From positions 1-55,678 of the forward strand of contig NZ_JACCCL010000006.1 of assembly GCF_013408665.1 (NCBI RefSeq): a stretch of 55,678 nt of DNA, written 5' to 3'. Under the pieces are notes generated by a model. It ran no database searches. It saw nothing but the letters and a program-made list of their open reading frames with translations, and had not been told where the DNA came from. Shown in pieces: positions 1 through 11,183 of the stretch (the first letter of the stretch is position 1; each line of letters starts with the position of its first letter). The stretch is from Sporosarcina sp. JAI121 (lineage in GTDB: Bacteria > Bacillota > Bacilli > Bacillales_A > Planococcaceae). Position numbers and translations under genes: made by a program.

Positions 1-10
1 AGCTCAAAGA

Positions 11-127
11 GTCTGGTGACGATTGCGAAGAGGTCACACCCGTTCCCATACCGAACACGGAAGTTAAGCTCTTCAGCGCCGATGGTAGTTGGGGGCTTCC
101 CCCTGTGAGAGTAGGACGTCGCCGGGC
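11..127 (+). rRNA. rrf: 5S ribosomal RNA
   Basis: The stretch carries the strongly conserved Bacillales 5S core, including the GAAGAGGTCACACCCGTTCC and CCGAACACGGAAGTTAAGCT blocks. The first ten bases (11-20) pair with 118-127 to close the terminal helix, which fixes both ends to within a few bases. It is the last gene of an rRNA operon whose 16S and 23S genes lie upstream of the window, and a terminator follows at once. Confidence 0.96.
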
Positions 128-137
128 AAGATGAAAG

Positions 138-166
138 GTCATTACCATTAGGTAATGGCTTTTTTT
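138..166 (+). terminator. rRNA operon terminator
   Basis: A nine-pair stem (138-146 with 151-159, loop ATTA) is followed by a run of seven T. It lies 10 bases after the 5S gene and ends the rRNA operon. Confidence 0.9.
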
Positions 167-214
167 GTGTTCACTTTTAAATTGATGGACACTTCGAGTT
201 TTTATTCGCAGTGG

Positions 215-340
215 GGTCGGCATGATATAGTCGGTCTTGAACGCAATATGATTGGACATTCTGGTTTTATGGTCGGTCTGGATTACGATATGATTGGTCA
301 ACCAGGTTATATAGCCGGTCACCGTGGCTATACGGTCGGT
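215..340 (+). repeat. Six tandem 21-bp repeats, in frame as a heptapeptide repeat
   Basis: Six consecutive 21-base units start at 215, 236, 257, 278, 299 and 320. Units 2 and 4 resemble each other, and units 3, 5 and 6 resemble each other, so the higher-order period is about 42 bases. In one frame every unit encodes seven residues ending in hydrophobic-Gly: GRHDIVG, LERNMIG, HSGFMVG, LDYDMIG, QPGYIAG, HRGYTVG. The frame is open from ATG 185 to TAG 367 (60 residues). I see no ribosome binding site before ATG 185, and the longer ATG at 155 lies inside the terminator, so translation is doubtful. No known family is recognised. It fills most of the gap between the 5S gene and yaaO. Confidence 0.7.
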
Positions 341-429
341 TCTGGGGTAGAAGAACGCGTTATGTAGTCAGTCCCTCATGCCATCCAGCGTCGTATATAA
401 TAGAAGGATAAAAGGAAGTGGAATGTATA

Positions 430-1872
430 ATGAAGAGGTCTGAACGCCCGCTTGTCGAGAAGTTAATTAACTTCAAAGAAAAACACCCAGTTTCATTTCA
501 CGTGCCGGGACATAAACATGGGATGCTCTCCGATTTGCCTTTGGATATACGTACGGCACTTCGATATGACTTTACAGAGTTAGAGGGCCTTGATGACCTT
601 CATGAGCCGGATGGTGTTATTGAAGAGGCTCAACAGAGGCTGTCTTCATTCTATGGTTCAAGTCAAAGTTTTTTTCTTGTGAATGGTACAACCGTCGGGA
701 ACTTGGCGATGATTTATGCGACTTGTCGGGCAGGTGATACGGTCATTGTTCAGCGCAACGCGCATAAATCAATTTTCCATGCAATTGAACTGACCGGAGC
801 GCGTCCGGTATTCGTGTCCCCTGTATGGGATGAAGCTACAATGACGACGGGTGGTGTGACCGCTGTACAAGTTGGCAAGGCGCTTCAAGCATATCCCGGG
901 GCGAAGGCTGTAATTCTTACGTACCCGTCTTATTACGGCTTGACGGGGGTGGAGATGAGGGAGACAATCAACCTTTGTCATACATATGGTGTGCCTGTCT
1001 TGGTGGATGAAGCGCATGGAGCACACTTTGTTGTAGGTGAACCTTTCCCATATTCAGCGCTTGACTTGGGGGCGGACGTAGTGGTGCATTCAGCGCATAA
1101 GACGTTGCCAGCCATGACGATGTCTTCGTTTTTACATATTCGCTCAACAATCGTATCACCAGAGAAAATTGTTCATTACTTAAGGATGTTACAATCTAGC
1201 AGTCCATCTTATTTGTTGATGGCTTCACTTGATGATGCACGGGCTTATGCGGAGTCTTATAATGAAGAAGATAAAATAATATTCATGAAGCGGCGAGTGG
1301 CTTTTATTAAACGGCTGGAGATGATTCCGCGGCTTGACACAATTGAAACGGACGATCCCTTGAAGCTCATACTGCGAGTGAAGGGTTATTCGGGTTTTGA
1401 TATACAACAAAAGCTTGAAGCAGAAGGGATTTACGGGGAAATTGCAGACCCGTATCAGGTCTTATTCGTTTTGCCATTGTTAAAAGTGGAAACATCATAT
1501 CCTTTTGATGAAATTTGCAAGAAAATAGAAACTGCAATTTCCCGTTTGAATGGTTCGAGCAGAACAGTGGAAAAAGTGGAATTGCCACCATTCAATGAAG
1601 GGCATTCCCGTCCAGCTTACACGTCTGAGGAAATTGCACATATGGAAATAGAATGGATTCCATATGAAAAATCGGAAGACCGTGTAGCGGCTGCGTCAAT
1701 AATTCCATATCCGCCCGGAATTCCGCTTTTAATTGGTGGGGAAGTCGTGAAAGCCGAGCATATTCAATCACTTGGGAAGTTATTACAAATGAAGGCGAAA
1801 TTTCAAGGCTCAATTCGTATCAATGAAAAACAGATAGTTGTAGTAAAGAAAAGAACGGGGGGAATAGTATGA
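430..1872 (+). CDS. yaaO: Orn/Lys/Arg decarboxylase-family PLP enzyme (YaaO)
   Basis: This is a fold-type I PLP-dependent enzyme of the ornithine/lysine/arginine decarboxylase family, 480 residues from ATG 430. GTG 418 is an alternative start, and AGAAGGA at 402-408 would serve it better. Near the N terminus [10 protein letters not shown] is the family signature. [14 protein letters not shown] is the cofactor phosphate region, VDEAHGAH holds the aspartate that pairs with the PLP pyridine, and HSAHKTLPA carries the Schiff-base lysine. The C-terminal domain ([10 protein letters not shown], then PYPPGIPLL) is typical. The substrate cannot be read from sequence; the family makes agmatine, cadaverine or putrescine. 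A -10 box TATAAT lies at 396-401. It overlaps tmk by four bases (ATGA), as in Bacillus. Confidence 0.9.
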   Translation: MKRSERPLVEKLINFKEKHPVSFHVPGHKHGMLSDLPLDIRTALRYDFTELEGLDDLHEPDGVIEEAQQRLSSFYGSSQSFFLVNGTTVGNLAMIYATCRAGDTVIVQRNAHKSIFHAIELTGARPVFVSPVWDEATMTTGGVTAVQVGKALQAYPGAKAVILTYPSYYGLTGVEMRETINLCHTYGVPVLVDEAHGAHFVVGEPFPYSALDLGADVVVHSAHKTLPAMTMSSFLHIRSTIVSPEKIVHYLRMLQSSSPSYLLMASLDDARAYAESYNEEDKIIFMKRRVAFIKRLEMIPRLDTIETDDPLKLILRVKGYSGFDIQQKLEAEGIYGEIADPYQVLFVLPLLKVETSYPFDEICKKIETAISRLNGSSRTVEKVELPPFNEGHSRPAYTSEEIAHMEIEWIPYEKSEDRVAAASIIPYPPGIPLLIGGEVVKAEHIQSLGKLLQMKAKFQGSIRINEKQIVVVKKRTGGIV

Positions 1873-2504
1873 TGCAGAAAGGCGTATTCATCACATTCGA
1901 AGGTCCTGAAGGTGCGGGCAAGACAACAGTCATCAAAGAGTTGTATAAGCGTTTGGATAAAGAGGGGCGTAATGTCATTCTCACACGTGAACCGGGTGGG
2001 ATACGAATTGCTGAGAAAATCCGTGGGATCATACTCGATAATAATCATCAGGAAATGGATGCGAAAACGGAAGCACTTCTCTATGCGGCTGCAAGAAGTC
2101 AGCACCTCGTTGAGAAAGTAGTTCCTGCAATCCAGGAGGGAACGATTGTCTTATGCGATCGCTTTGTGGACAGTTCGCTCGCCTATCAAGGGTATGCACG
2201 CGGACTTGGGATTGATGAAGTCCTATCTATCAATGAATTCGCTATCGGTGAAACGATGCCTGACTTAACGGTGTTTTTCGATATTAAACCGGAGGCCGGA
2301 CTTGCGCGAATCACGGCAAATGATAAACGTGAAGAAAATCGGCTGGATAAAGAAAGCCTTCGTTTTCACCAAGATGTTTATGAGGGTTATCAAGAGCTTA
2401 TCCGGCGTTATCCGGATAGGATACAAATTACCGATGCATCGCTGCCTCAAGAGCAAGTAACGGAAAATGTTTGGAAAATCATATGCTCTCAACTCATTAA
2501 ATAG
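1869..2504 (+). CDS. tmk: Thymidylate kinase
   Basis: This enzyme phosphorylates dTMP to dTDP with ATP, an essential step of dTTP synthesis in the cytoplasm. At 211 residues it has the usual length. The P-loop [11 protein letters not shown] is near residue 10. [18 protein letters not shown] is the dTMP-binding motif with the catalytic DR pair, and [13 protein letters not shown] forms the LID region. Two adjacent ATG codons (1869 and 1872) are possible starts; the purine-rich GGGGGGA at 1857-1863 suits either. The start overlaps the yaaO stop, so the two are probably translationally coupled. The order yaaO-tmk-darA-yaaR-holB-ricT-yabA matches B. subtilis. Confidence 0.97.
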   Translation: MMQKGVFITFEGPEGAGKTTVIKELYKRLDKEGRNVILTREPGGIRIAEKIRGIILDNNHQEMDAKTEALLYAAARSQHLVEKVVPAIQEGTIVLCDRFVDSSLAYQGYARGLGIDEVLSINEFAIGETMPDLTVFFDIKPEAGLARITANDKREENRLDKESLRFHQDVYEGYQELIRRYPDRIQITDASLPQEQVTENVWKIICSQLIK

Positions 2505-2524
2505 TCAGATTCATGATATAATGA

Positions 2525-2881
<357 letters not shown>

Positions 2882-2899
2882 TGGACAGAGGTGACCGAA

Positions 2900-3340
2900 G
2901 TGAAAGTCAATGGCGACTATAGATCTGGACTTGATAAGATGAGGAACGACCCGTTACAGACATCACAGGGCGGGGCAAGGTTTGGACAAATGGTCGTCAA
3001 ACAGGAACAACGCCTTCACGGTGAACAGATCTCCCGGCTTCTGGGTGATATTTCATCGGCTGGGGACCGAATTGCACGTTCCCGGAATTTACGTGACATG
3101 GCTAAATTTAAAATGCTCGTCAAGCGTTTTCTTAAAGAAGCCGTCGAATCTGGGATGGGTCTTAAACAGTCCCATACATGGAATCAATTCGGTGAGGGGC
3201 GTCGCTTGAAACTTGTCGAAACGCTAGATGAGAGACTCATTGAATTAGCAAGTGACTTGTTGGATGAAGAAAAAACGTCTGTTGATCTATTAGCTGAAAT
3301 TGGCGAGATTAAAGGACTTCTTATTAATCTATACATGTAA
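2900..3340 (+). CDS. yaaR: YaaR family protein (DUF327)
   Basis: A small soluble protein of about 146 residues, mostly helical. Its position between darA and holB and its C-terminal pattern (LARSRNLRDMAKFKMLVKRF-like core, then a basic and acidic helix) identify it as YaaR. No biochemical role is known to me. GTG 2900 is preferred because GAGGTGA at 2887-2893 lies six bases before it; GTG 2891, inside that motif, would add three residues. A terminator follows at 3343, so yaaR may end one transcript before holB. Confidence 0.85.
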   Translation: MKVNGDYRSGLDKMRNDPLQTSQGGARFGQMVVKQEQRLHGEQISRLLGDISSAGDRIARSRNLRDMAKFKMLVKRFLKEAVESGMGLKQSHTWNQFGEGRRLKLVETLDERLIELASDLLDEEKTSVDLLAEIGEIKGLLINLYM

Positions 3341-3342
3341 TC

Positions 3343-3378
3343 CCGTGCTTTCTGACGTTTAGAAACACGGTTTTTTTT
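3343..3378 (+). terminator. Terminator after yaaR
   Basis: The stem CCGTG-TTTCT pairs with AGAAA-CACGG with one bulged C and a seven-base loop. Eight T follow at 3371-3378. It lies directly before the holB ribosome binding site, so it could attenuate rather than fully stop transcription. Confidence 0.8.
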
Positions 3379-3401
3379 GAACATGGATGAGGTGTGCTAA
3401 C

Positions 3402-4409
3402 ATGACAGAAGAAATGAATAAACGGTTGATTCTAGAACAGCAAACTGTGATTGAACGATTATGTTCATCCCATAGAAACGGTCGCATCGGGCATGCGTAT
3501 ATGTTCGACGGGGAGCGCGGGACAGGAAAAGAGGCGGTTGCCATCTTTTTTGCCCAACTTCTCCTTTGTTCGAACCCTGAAAACTCTGTTCCATGTGAAA
3601 CATGCCCTTCCTGTCGCCGTGTTTCATCCAGTAATCATCCTAACGTAACGCTTATAGTGCCCGATGGACAAGATATCAAGAAAGAGCAGATGTCGAAACT
3701 TGTTTATAGCATGACGAAAAAGGGTTACGAATCAGGCAGGAAGATTTATATCATCAGCAGGGCAGATCGGATGAACGTTGCTGCGGCAAATACACTTCTA
3801 AAATTTCTTGAAGAACCCGAAGGCGATGTGACAGCAATTCTATTGACCGATTCCTATCAATCAATTTTGCCGACCATTCAATCGCGGTGTCAGCGGGTAT
3901 CTTTTCTACCGCCCTCCAGGGAAATGATGATTGATCGACTCGTCGAAAAGGGGATTACGCCTTCAATGGCAGCAACGGTTTCGATGGTGACCGCAAATGT
4001 GGATGAAGCATTTCGTCTTGCAGGCGATGATCAATTTGCACAGATGCGAAAAACAGTGTTAAAATTGGTTGAAGCATCAGATCGTCATGTACATGAAGCG
4101 TTATTGTTCATTCAGTCGGAGTGGGTCCCTTTATTTAAAGAGAAGGAAGAGGCTGAGAGCGGACTCGACTTGCTGTTATATGCTTACAGGGATGTAGTTG
4201 CGTCAAAAGCTGATTTACAGTCAACTGCGGCATTTCCCGATCAGCATGAACTTTTCAAAGGTCTTTCAATGAAGATGACATATAGCCGGCTGTCTGCCAA
4301 CATGGAGGCGATATTGCAGGCGAAGAAGCAATTGCACGGCAATATGAATCGTACACTGCTCATGGAACAATTGGTGCTCAGCATGCAGGAGGGGTTACTT
4401 GTTGTATAA
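3402..4409 (+). CDS. holB: DNA polymerase III subunit delta'
   Basis: This is the clamp-loader subunit that helps place the beta clamp on DNA. It is an AAA+ protein of 335 residues. The P-loop is the degenerate GERGTGKEAV near residue 34. A zinc module follows with cysteines in CSNPENSVPCETCPSCRRV. The SRC sensor motif TIQSRCQRV is present; it supplies the arginine finger to neighbouring subunits. The start is ATG 3402 with GATGAGGTG at 3385-3393; longer frames begin in the upstream terminator. It overlaps ricT by eight bases. Confidence 0.95.
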   Translation: MTEEMNKRLILEQQTVIERLCSSHRNGRIGHAYMFDGERGTGKEAVAIFFAQLLLCSNPENSVPCETCPSCRRVSSSNHPNVTLIVPDGQDIKKEQMSKLVYSMTKKGYESGRKIYIISRADRMNVAAANTLLKFLEEPEGDVTAILLTDSYQSILPTIQSRCQRVSFLPPSREMMIDRLVEKGITPSMAATVSMVTANVDEAFRLAGDDQFAQMRKTVLKLVEASDRHVHEALLFIQSEWVPLFKEKEEAESGLDLLLYAYRDVVASKADLQSTAAFPDQHELFKGLSMKMTYSRLSANMEAILQAKKQLHGNMNRTLLMEQLVLSMQEGLLVV

Positions 4410-5229
4410 AGTTGTAGGAGTCCGTTTTAAAAAAGCGGGTAAAATATATTATTTCGATCCACTCGATTACTTATTCGATGAAGGGGACTATGTCATCGTT
4501 GAAACTGCGCGGGGGATTGAATACGGTAAAGTTACAGGTGAAGTGAGAGAAGTCGGTGAAAATGACGTAGTCTTGCCACTCAAAAAAATCATTCGCCCAG
4601 CACAAACGGAGGACCTCGAAAAGGTGGAGGAAAATCGTCTTGAGGCTGCCCGCGCTTTCAGTACAGGCGTGGAAAAGATTATAGAGCACAAATTGGAGAT
4701 GAAGCTGGTCGATGTTGAGTATACATTCGATCGGAATAAGATTGTCTTCTATTTCACTGCGGAAGGTCGCGTTGATTTCCGTAACCTTGTGAAGGACCTC
4801 GCATCAATCTTTAGGACCCGTATTGAATTGCGGCAAATCGGCGTACGGGATGAGGCGAAGATGCTTGGCGGTATCGGACCTTGTGGCCGGATGCTTTGCT
4901 GTTCAACATTCCTTGGTGATTTCGAACCGGTTTCGATAAAAATGGCAAAAGATCAGAATTTGTCGCTTAATCCATCTAAAATCTCGGGTTTATGCGGACG
5001 CCTTATGTGTTGTTTGAAATACGAGAATGATGATTATGAAGAAGCGAAAGCGCTTATGCCGGACATAGGAACACGTGTCCAAACACCTGAGGGACCTGGT
5101 AAAGTAGTTGGTCTAAATCTTCTTGAACGCCTACTTCAAGTAAGTATGGCGGATCAGGACCTGGTATTGGAATATACATTGGAAGAAATAATGAATCAAA
5201 AAAACAATATGGCTCAATTGATGAAATAA
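4402..5229 (+). CDS. ricT: RicT (YaaT), PSP1-domain regulator of RNase Y
   Basis: RicT is part of the YlbF-YmcA-YaaT complex, which in B. subtilis binds [4Fe-4S] clusters, modulates RNase Y and promotes sporulation, competence and biofilm formation. The protein has 275 residues. The PSP1 C-terminal domain holds two cysteine groups, CGRMLCC (C161, C166, C167) and CGRLMCC (C198, C203, C204), which match the cluster ligands of the family. The start is TTG 4402, giving MYKVVGVRFKKAGK as in homologues; AGGAGGGG at 4387-4394 is seven bases upstream. TTG 4399 is too close to that site. Confidence 0.95.
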   Translation: MYKVVGVRFKKAGKIYYFDPLDYLFDEGDYVIVETARGIEYGKVTGEVREVGENDVVLPLKKIIRPAQTEDLEKVEENRLEAARAFSTGVEKIIEHKLEMKLVDVEYTFDRNKIVFYFTAEGRVDFRNLVKDLASIFRTRIELRQIGVRDEAKMLGGIGPCGRMLCCSTFLGDFEPVSIKMAKDQNLSLNPSKISGLCGRLMCCLKYENDDYEEAKALMPDIGTRVQTPEGPGKVVGLNLLERLLQVSMADQDLVLEYTLEEIMNQKNNMAQLMK

Positions 5230-5242
5230 TGAGGTGGGATAG

Positions 5243-5626
5243 TTGAAAGAAAGGAACTTTCTGGATAGGGTTATGGAATTCGAGCAAGAACTCGAATCTA
5301 TGCAAAAGCAATTCCGCGAATTGATTGGATTCGTCGCGCAGATGACGGAAGAGAACCATTCGCTTCAACTCGAAAACCATCATTTGCGCAAGCGGCTTGA
5401 AGACATGGATAAACAGATTGAGGAACAAGCACTAGCAAAAACACAAACAATCAATGTCAGGCAACATCAGAAAAAGCCGAATAAAATAGACGTCGGTGAA
5501 GGCGTCGATAATCTAGCGCGTTTGTATAACGAAGGGTTCCACGTCTGCAATGTTCATTACGGAAGCAGTCGTAAAGGGGAAGACTGCTTGTTCTGTCTCT
5601 CTTTTTTAAATAAACAAAACGTATGA
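5243..5626 (+). CDS. yabA: Replication initiation control protein YabA
   Basis: YabA binds DnaA and the DnaN clamp and restrains reinitiation at oriC. The protein has 127 residues. Residues 1-60 form a heptad-rich coiled coil that makes the tetramer. A short linker follows, and the C-terminal zinc module is FHVCNVHYG plus DCLFCLSFL, giving H/C-x-C and CxxC ligands. The start is TTG 5243, with GAGGTGG at 5231-5237. It is 13 bases after ricT and ends at a strong terminator, so it closes the holB transcript. Confidence 0.95.
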   Translation: MKERNFLDRVMEFEQELESMQKQFRELIGFVAQMTEENHSLQLENHHLRKRLEDMDKQIEEQALAKTQTINVRQHQKKPNKIDVGEGVDNLARLYNEGFHVCNVHYGSSRKGEDCLFCLSFLNKQNV

Positions 5627-5630
5627 AATG

Positions 5631-5664
5631 AGCCGATCCTATTGCAATGTAGGCATCGGCTTTT
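5631..5664 (+). terminator. Terminator after yabA
   Basis: AGCCGAT with an additional CCT pairs across a loop with AGG and ATCGGCT, followed by TTTTCTGTTTTC. Confidence 0.85.
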
Positions 5665-5712
5665 CTGTTTTCTACTACACCTGGTACATTACGTTTTATG
5701 GAGGAAAGTTTT

Positions 5713-6462
5713 ATGGATGAAATTTTAAAAGATGATGAACGGCTTGATTATTTATTAGCGGAAAGTCTGCGGATTATCCAAAGTCCTTCCGTATTTTCGT
5801 TTTCATTGGATGCAGTACTGCTTGCAAAGTTTGCCTACCTTCCATTACGTTCCGGGAAGATTGTGGACTTATGCGCGGGCAATGGAGCCATTCCGTTATT
5901 TTTAAGTGCGAGAACAAACGCAGATATCATTGCCGTTGAACTGCAGGAACGACTGGCAGATATGGCTGAAAGAAGCGTGCGATACAATGGATTGGAAAGC
6001 AGGATCCGAATTGTTAATGATGATGTTATCGGAATCGCGACGAAACTCGGTTCCGAAAAATACGATACGGTAACATGTAATCCTCCTTACTTCCCATCAA
6101 ATGAAGCAAGTGAAAAGAATTTATCTGAGCATCTGGCGATTGCCAGGCATGAAATTCGGTTAACGCTTGAACAGGCCGTCCAGTCGGCAAGTGAATTGCT
6201 GAAACAGGGCGGAAAAGCAGCCTTCGTCCATCGGCCCGGTCGTTTGCTGGATATTGTCACAGCCATGCGGGCAAATCGTCTCGAACCGAAAAGAATCCGA
6301 TTTGTTTATCCGAAAGAGGGGAAAGAAGCGAATACTTTGCTGATTGAGGGGATAAAAGATGGCAAACCCGACTTGAAAATACTACCGCCCCTCTATGTAT
6401 ACGGAGCTGACAACGAATACACGGAAGAAGTGAGGCTTCTCCTTTATGGAAAAAACGAGTGA
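5713..6462 (+). CDS. trmN6: tRNA1(Val) (adenine37-N6)-methyltransferase family protein (YabB)
   Basis: A SAM-dependent N6-adenine methyltransferase of the YabB/TrmN6 family, 249 residues, expected to modify A37 of a t[17 protein letters not shown] is the SAM-binding motif [13 protein letters not shown] is the catalytic NPPY motif of amino-methyltransferases. The start is ATG 5713, with GGAGG at 5700-5704; the ATG at 5698 lies in that ribosome binding site. It overlaps yazA by 17 bases and begins a three-gene RNA-modification operon with yazA and rsmI, as in B. subtilis. Confidence 0.9.
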   Translation: MDEILKDDERLDYLLAESLRIIQSPSVFSFSLDAVLLAKFAYLPLRSGKIVDLCAGNGAIPLFLSARTNADIIAVELQERLADMAERSVRYNGLESRIRIVNDDVIGIATKLGSEKYDTVTCNPPYFPSNEASEKNLSEHLAIARHEIRLTLEQAVQSASELLKQGGKAAFVHRPGRLLDIVTAMRANRLEPKRIRFVYPKEGKEANTLLIEGIKDGKPDLKILPPLYVYGADNEYTEEVRLLLYGKNE

Positions 6463-6733
6463 ACATGTTTTCTATGTTTTGGAATGCAACGACGGCTCGT
6501 ATTATGCCGGTTATACAAATGATTTAGAAAGGCGTGTACGTGTACATAATGAAGGAAAAGGCGCAAAGTATACGCGTGCAAAAAAGCCCGTCCGTTGTAT
6601 TTATCACGAAAGCTTTGAAACGAAACGCGAAGCGATGCAGGCGGAATATCAGTTCAAACAACTGAAAAGGGATGCAAAAGAACGATATATTGGAAAGGGG
6701 CGGAATGTGGATGAAATCACAAAAAAGTGCTGA
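6446..6733 (+). CDS. yazA: GIY-YIG nuclease-superfamily protein (YazA)
   Basis: A 95-residue single-domain GIY-YIG protein of the UPF0213 group. [20 protein letters not shown] contains the two strands of the GIY-YIG fold, followed by the arginine helix [17 protein letters not shown] late glutamate in [12 protein letters not shown] fits the metal-binding residue. No substrate is established. ATG 6446 lies within the end of trmN6, and the gene overlaps the start of rsmI, so all three are tightly coupled. Confidence 0.9.
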   Translation: MEKTSEHVFYVLECNDGSYYAGYTNDLERRVRVHNEGKGAKYTRAKKPVRCIYHESFETKREAMQAEYQFKQLKRDAKERYIGKGRNVDEITKKC

Positions 6734-7589
6734 ACCGGGCGGCGGGAAACTGTTTCTAGTCGGAACGCCAATCGGCAATCTTGAGGATATGACATACCGC
6801 GCAATCCGTATTTTGAATGAAGTGGATACGATTGCGGCGGAAGATACACGAAATACCATCAGGTTATGTAATCACTTTAATATTAAGACTCCCCTCATAA
6901 GTTATCATGAGCATAATATAGAATTCGGCGGGGAAAAGATATTGGCAATGCTGGCGGACGGAAAAACGGTTGCACTCGTCAGCGATGCCGGCATGCCCTG
7001 CATTTCAGATCCGGGAGCGGATATTGTATCAAAAGCAATCATTGCTGGTTATGACGTTGTTCCTGTCCCCGGTGCGAATGCAGCGATCAGCGCGCTCGTT
7101 GCCTCGGGATTGATACCGCAGCCTTTTATGTTTTTCGGTTTTTTATCACGTCAGAAAAAGGCGAGGAATATTCAATTAGATGATTTAAGAAAACGGGAAG
7201 AGACGCTCATCTTGTACGAAGCACCCCATAGACTGAAGGAGACATTGCGCGCCATGCATGATAGTTTCGGCGGGACACGTTCAGTCGTCCTTGCAAGGGA
7301 ATTGACAAAACGTTTTGAGGAATTTCTTCGAGGGACGCTTGAAGAAGCAGTTTTATGGGCAGAATCAAATGAACTAAGGGGAGAGTTTTGCATTGTCATC
7401 GAAGGTAGTGATGGAGTGATTGTGGAAGAGCGGCAAGAGTGGTGGCATGACCTGGATATTCATGCGCATGTAACTGAATTGATAGAGGGAAAAGGTCTAC
7501 GATCAAAAGAAGCGATCAGGGAAGTGGCCAATGACCGCGGGCTAAGCCGCAGGGATGTCTATAAAGAATTTCATGTCGAAGTTGAATAA
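6711..7589 (+). CDS. rsmI: 16S rRNA (cytidine1402-2'-O)-methyltransferase
   Basis: RsmI adds the ribose methyl group to C1402 in the 16S decoding centre. It belongs to the tetrapyrrole methylase fold. The N terminus LFLVGTPIGNLEDMTYRA and the EDTRNTIRL and SDAGMPCISDPG loops are family signatures; VPVPGANAAISAL and FFGFLSRQKKAR continue the pattern. The product has 292 residues from ATG 6711. ATG 6705 is possible, but GAAAGGGG at 6693-6700 is better spaced to 6711. It is last in the trmN6-yazA-rsmI operon and convergent with abrB. Confidence 0.95.
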   Translation: MKSQKSAEPGGGKLFLVGTPIGNLEDMTYRAIRILNEVDTIAAEDTRNTIRLCNHFNIKTPLISYHEHNIEFGGEKILAMLADGKTVALVSDAGMPCISDPGADIVSKAIIAGYDVVPVPGANAAISALVASGLIPQPFMFFGFLSRQKKARNIQLDDLRKREETLILYEAPHRLKETLRAMHDSFGGTRSVVLARELTKRFEEFLRGTLEEAVLWAESNELRGEFCIVIEGSDGVIVEERQEWWHDLDIHAHVTELIEGKGLRSKEAIREVANDRGLSRRDVYKEFHVEVE

Positions 7590-7605
7590 AGACCTAATTT
7601 TGTGC

Positions 7606-7636
7606 AAAAAAAATCCAGAACGGATAGCCGTCCTGG
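7606..7636 (-). terminator. abrB terminator
   Basis: Read on the minus strand, CCAGGACGG pairs with CCGTTCTGG around a four-base loop, with one mismatch, and is followed by eight T. It sits 25 bases beyond the abrB stop codon. The opposite strand has no good T-run, so it mainly serves abrB. Confidence 0.8.
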
Positions 7637-7660
7637 CCAATAAATAGTTTTTTGAAATTA

Positions 7661-7936
7661 TTATTTCAAGCTATCTTCAATTTCCTTAATAAGTTGTTTG
7701 GCACCTTCTGGGCTCAAAATCAACTTACCGTCAATCAGACTTAAATTGTCGTCAGACACATCGCCCGTGATCGAGCATGTCATATTCGGCATATATTTCT
7801 TCAAGATGATCTTATCTTCATCAACGTAAATTTCCAGCGCATCTTTCTGACCGATGCCAAGCGTACGGCGCAATTCGATTGGAATAACGACACGTCCGAG
7901 TTCATCGACTTTTCTCACAATACCGGTGGATTTCAT
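7661..7936 (-). CDS. abrB: Transition-state regulator AbrB
   Basis: AbrB is a small DNA-binding repressor of stationary-phase and sporulation genes. The 91-residue product begins MKSTGIVRKVDELGRVVIP, the looped-hinge swapped-hairpin DNA-binding domain. IELRRTLGIGQKDALEIYVD and KIILKKYMPNMTC complete it, with the conserved cysteine in the expected place. The C-terminal part (SPEGAKQLIKEIEDSL) is the multimerisation region. The start is ATG 7936 with AAAGGAG upstream on the minus strand; longer frames begin in the promoter. It stands alone between two plus-strand operons, with its own promoter, Spo0A boxes and terminator. Confidence 0.97.
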   Translation of the reverse strand: MKSTGIVRKVDELGRVVIPIELRRTLGIGQKDALEIYVDEDKIILKKYMPNMTCSITGDVSDDNLSLIDGKLILSPEGAKQLIKEIEDSLK

Positions 7937-7964
7937 GACTAAAACTCCTTTCAATACATTTACT

Positions 7965-7981
7965 TTCGCCAAAATTCGACA
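7965..7981 (-). promoter_or_regulatory. Tandem Spo0A boxes downstream of the abrB promoter
   Basis: On the minus strand TGTCGAA (7981-7975) and TGGCGAA (7971-7965) both match the Spo0A box TGNCGAA exactly. They are ten bases apart, one helical turn, and lie about 13-30 bases downstream of the predicted abrB start site. In B. subtilis Spo0A~P represses abrB from boxes in the same position. Confidence 0.8.
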
Positions 7982-8000
7982 TAATTCGCTTGTCTTTTTT

Positions 8001-8029
8001 ATCATACCAAGACTTCCAATTAACGTCAA
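8001..8029 (-). promoter_or_regulatory. Sigma-A promoter of abrB
   Basis: On the minus strand the -35 box TTGACG (8029-8024) and -10 box TATGAT (8006-8001) are separated by 17 bases. Each differs from consensus at one position. Confidence 0.85.
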
Positions 8030-8151
8030 TACTCCTTACTGAAAACTATGAGAAAAATAGTAGTTTCGCGTAATAATCGATTGGTTTTGATATAGACGCT
8101 ACGCTGAATAAAGGATATATGAGTGAATAAGTCCGTCATCAGTGAATTTCG

Positions 8152-10190
<2,039 letters not shown>

Positions 10191-10200
10191 GATTGAATAA

Positions 10201-10231
10201 AAACGGCGTCCCTAATGGAAACGCCGTTTTT
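10201..10231 (+). terminator. Terminator after metG
   Basis: AAACGGCGT pairs with ACGCCGTTT around an 11-base loop, ending in a T-run. Confidence 0.9.
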
Positions 10232-10340
10232 CCATTCCGCTAGTACACATAGTACAAAACGTTGTCATCGATATGTAAACTGAATGTGATGAATGTCATA
10301 ATCTGTTCGATTAAACTAAAACCATTGTGAGGCGAAGAAA

Positions 10341-11108
10341 ATGTATATTGATACACATGTCCATTTAAATGCAGAACAGTACGAAGAGGATATAGATGAA
10401 GTAATTCAACGTGCCCTAGATGCTGGCATTGAAAAGATGGTCGTCATCGGATTTGACCGAAAGACGATTTTGAAGGCGATGGAATTGACTGAACAACATG
10501 CATTCATCTATGCCGTCGTCGGCTGGCACCCAGTGGATGCCATTGATTGCACCGAAAAGGACTTGGAGTGGATAGAGTCACTAGCTGCGCATCCTAAAGT
10601 GGTTGGCATCGGGGAAACTGGTCTTGATTATCATTGGGATAAATCACCGAAAGACATTCAGCAAGAAGTGTTCAGGAAGCAGATTCGGCTCGCGCAAAAA
10701 GTTGGACTTCCAATTATTATCCATAACCGGGATGCGACAGCGGATGTCATCCGTATCCTGAAAGAAGAGGGAGCTGAAAAAACAGGCGGAATCATGCACT
10801 GTTTCGGAGGAAGTGTCGAAACAGCTAAAGAATGCATCGACATGAATTTCATGATTTCGCTGGGTGGTCCCGTTACGTTTAAAAATGCAAAAACCCCGAA
10901 AGAAGTTGCGACTGAAATTCCGCTTGATTATTTATTGATAGAAACAGACGCACCTTATCTTGCTCCTCACCCTAATCGTGGAAAACGGAATGAACCGGCA
11001 TGGGTAGTGCTCGTGGCGGAAGAAATTGCAAGGTTGAAAGATCTCCCCGTTGAAGAAGTGGCAAAAATAACGACCATGAATGCTTTGAGAACATTTAACA
11101 TAACATGA
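10341..11108 (+). CDS. tatD: TatD-family metal-dependent deoxyribonuclease
   Basis: A TIM-barrel metallohydrolase of 255 residues. The metal ligands are visible in order: DTHVHLN near residue 4, GETGLDYH near 95, IIHNRDA near 130, MHCFGG near 152, and ETDAPYLAPHPNRGK near 202. Family members trim 3' ends of single-stranded DNA and RNA and take part in repair. The gene is between metG and yabE, as in B. subtilis (YabD). The start is ATG 10341 with GTGAGGCG at 10328-10335. TTGTCA (10262) with a weak TGTGAT 17 bases on could be its promoter. Confidence 0.95.
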   Translation: MYIDTHVHLNAEQYEEDIDEVIQRALDAGIEKMVVIGFDRKTILKAMELTEQHAFIYAVVGWHPVDAIDCTEKDLEWIESLAAHPKVVGIGETGLDYHWDKSPKDIQQEVFRKQIRLAQKVGLPIIIHNRDATADVIRILKEEGAEKTGGIMHCFGGSVETAKECIDMNFMISLGGPVTFKNAKTPKEVATEIPLDYLLIETDAPYLAPHPNRGKRNEPAWVVLVAEEIARLKDLPVEEVAKITTMNALRTFNIT

Positions 11109-11183
11109 TTAGAATGTCGGGGGCTTTCCATACTTTTCCTGTGGAAAGCTTCTTGATATTGTTATACATCAAATTCAAGGGGG

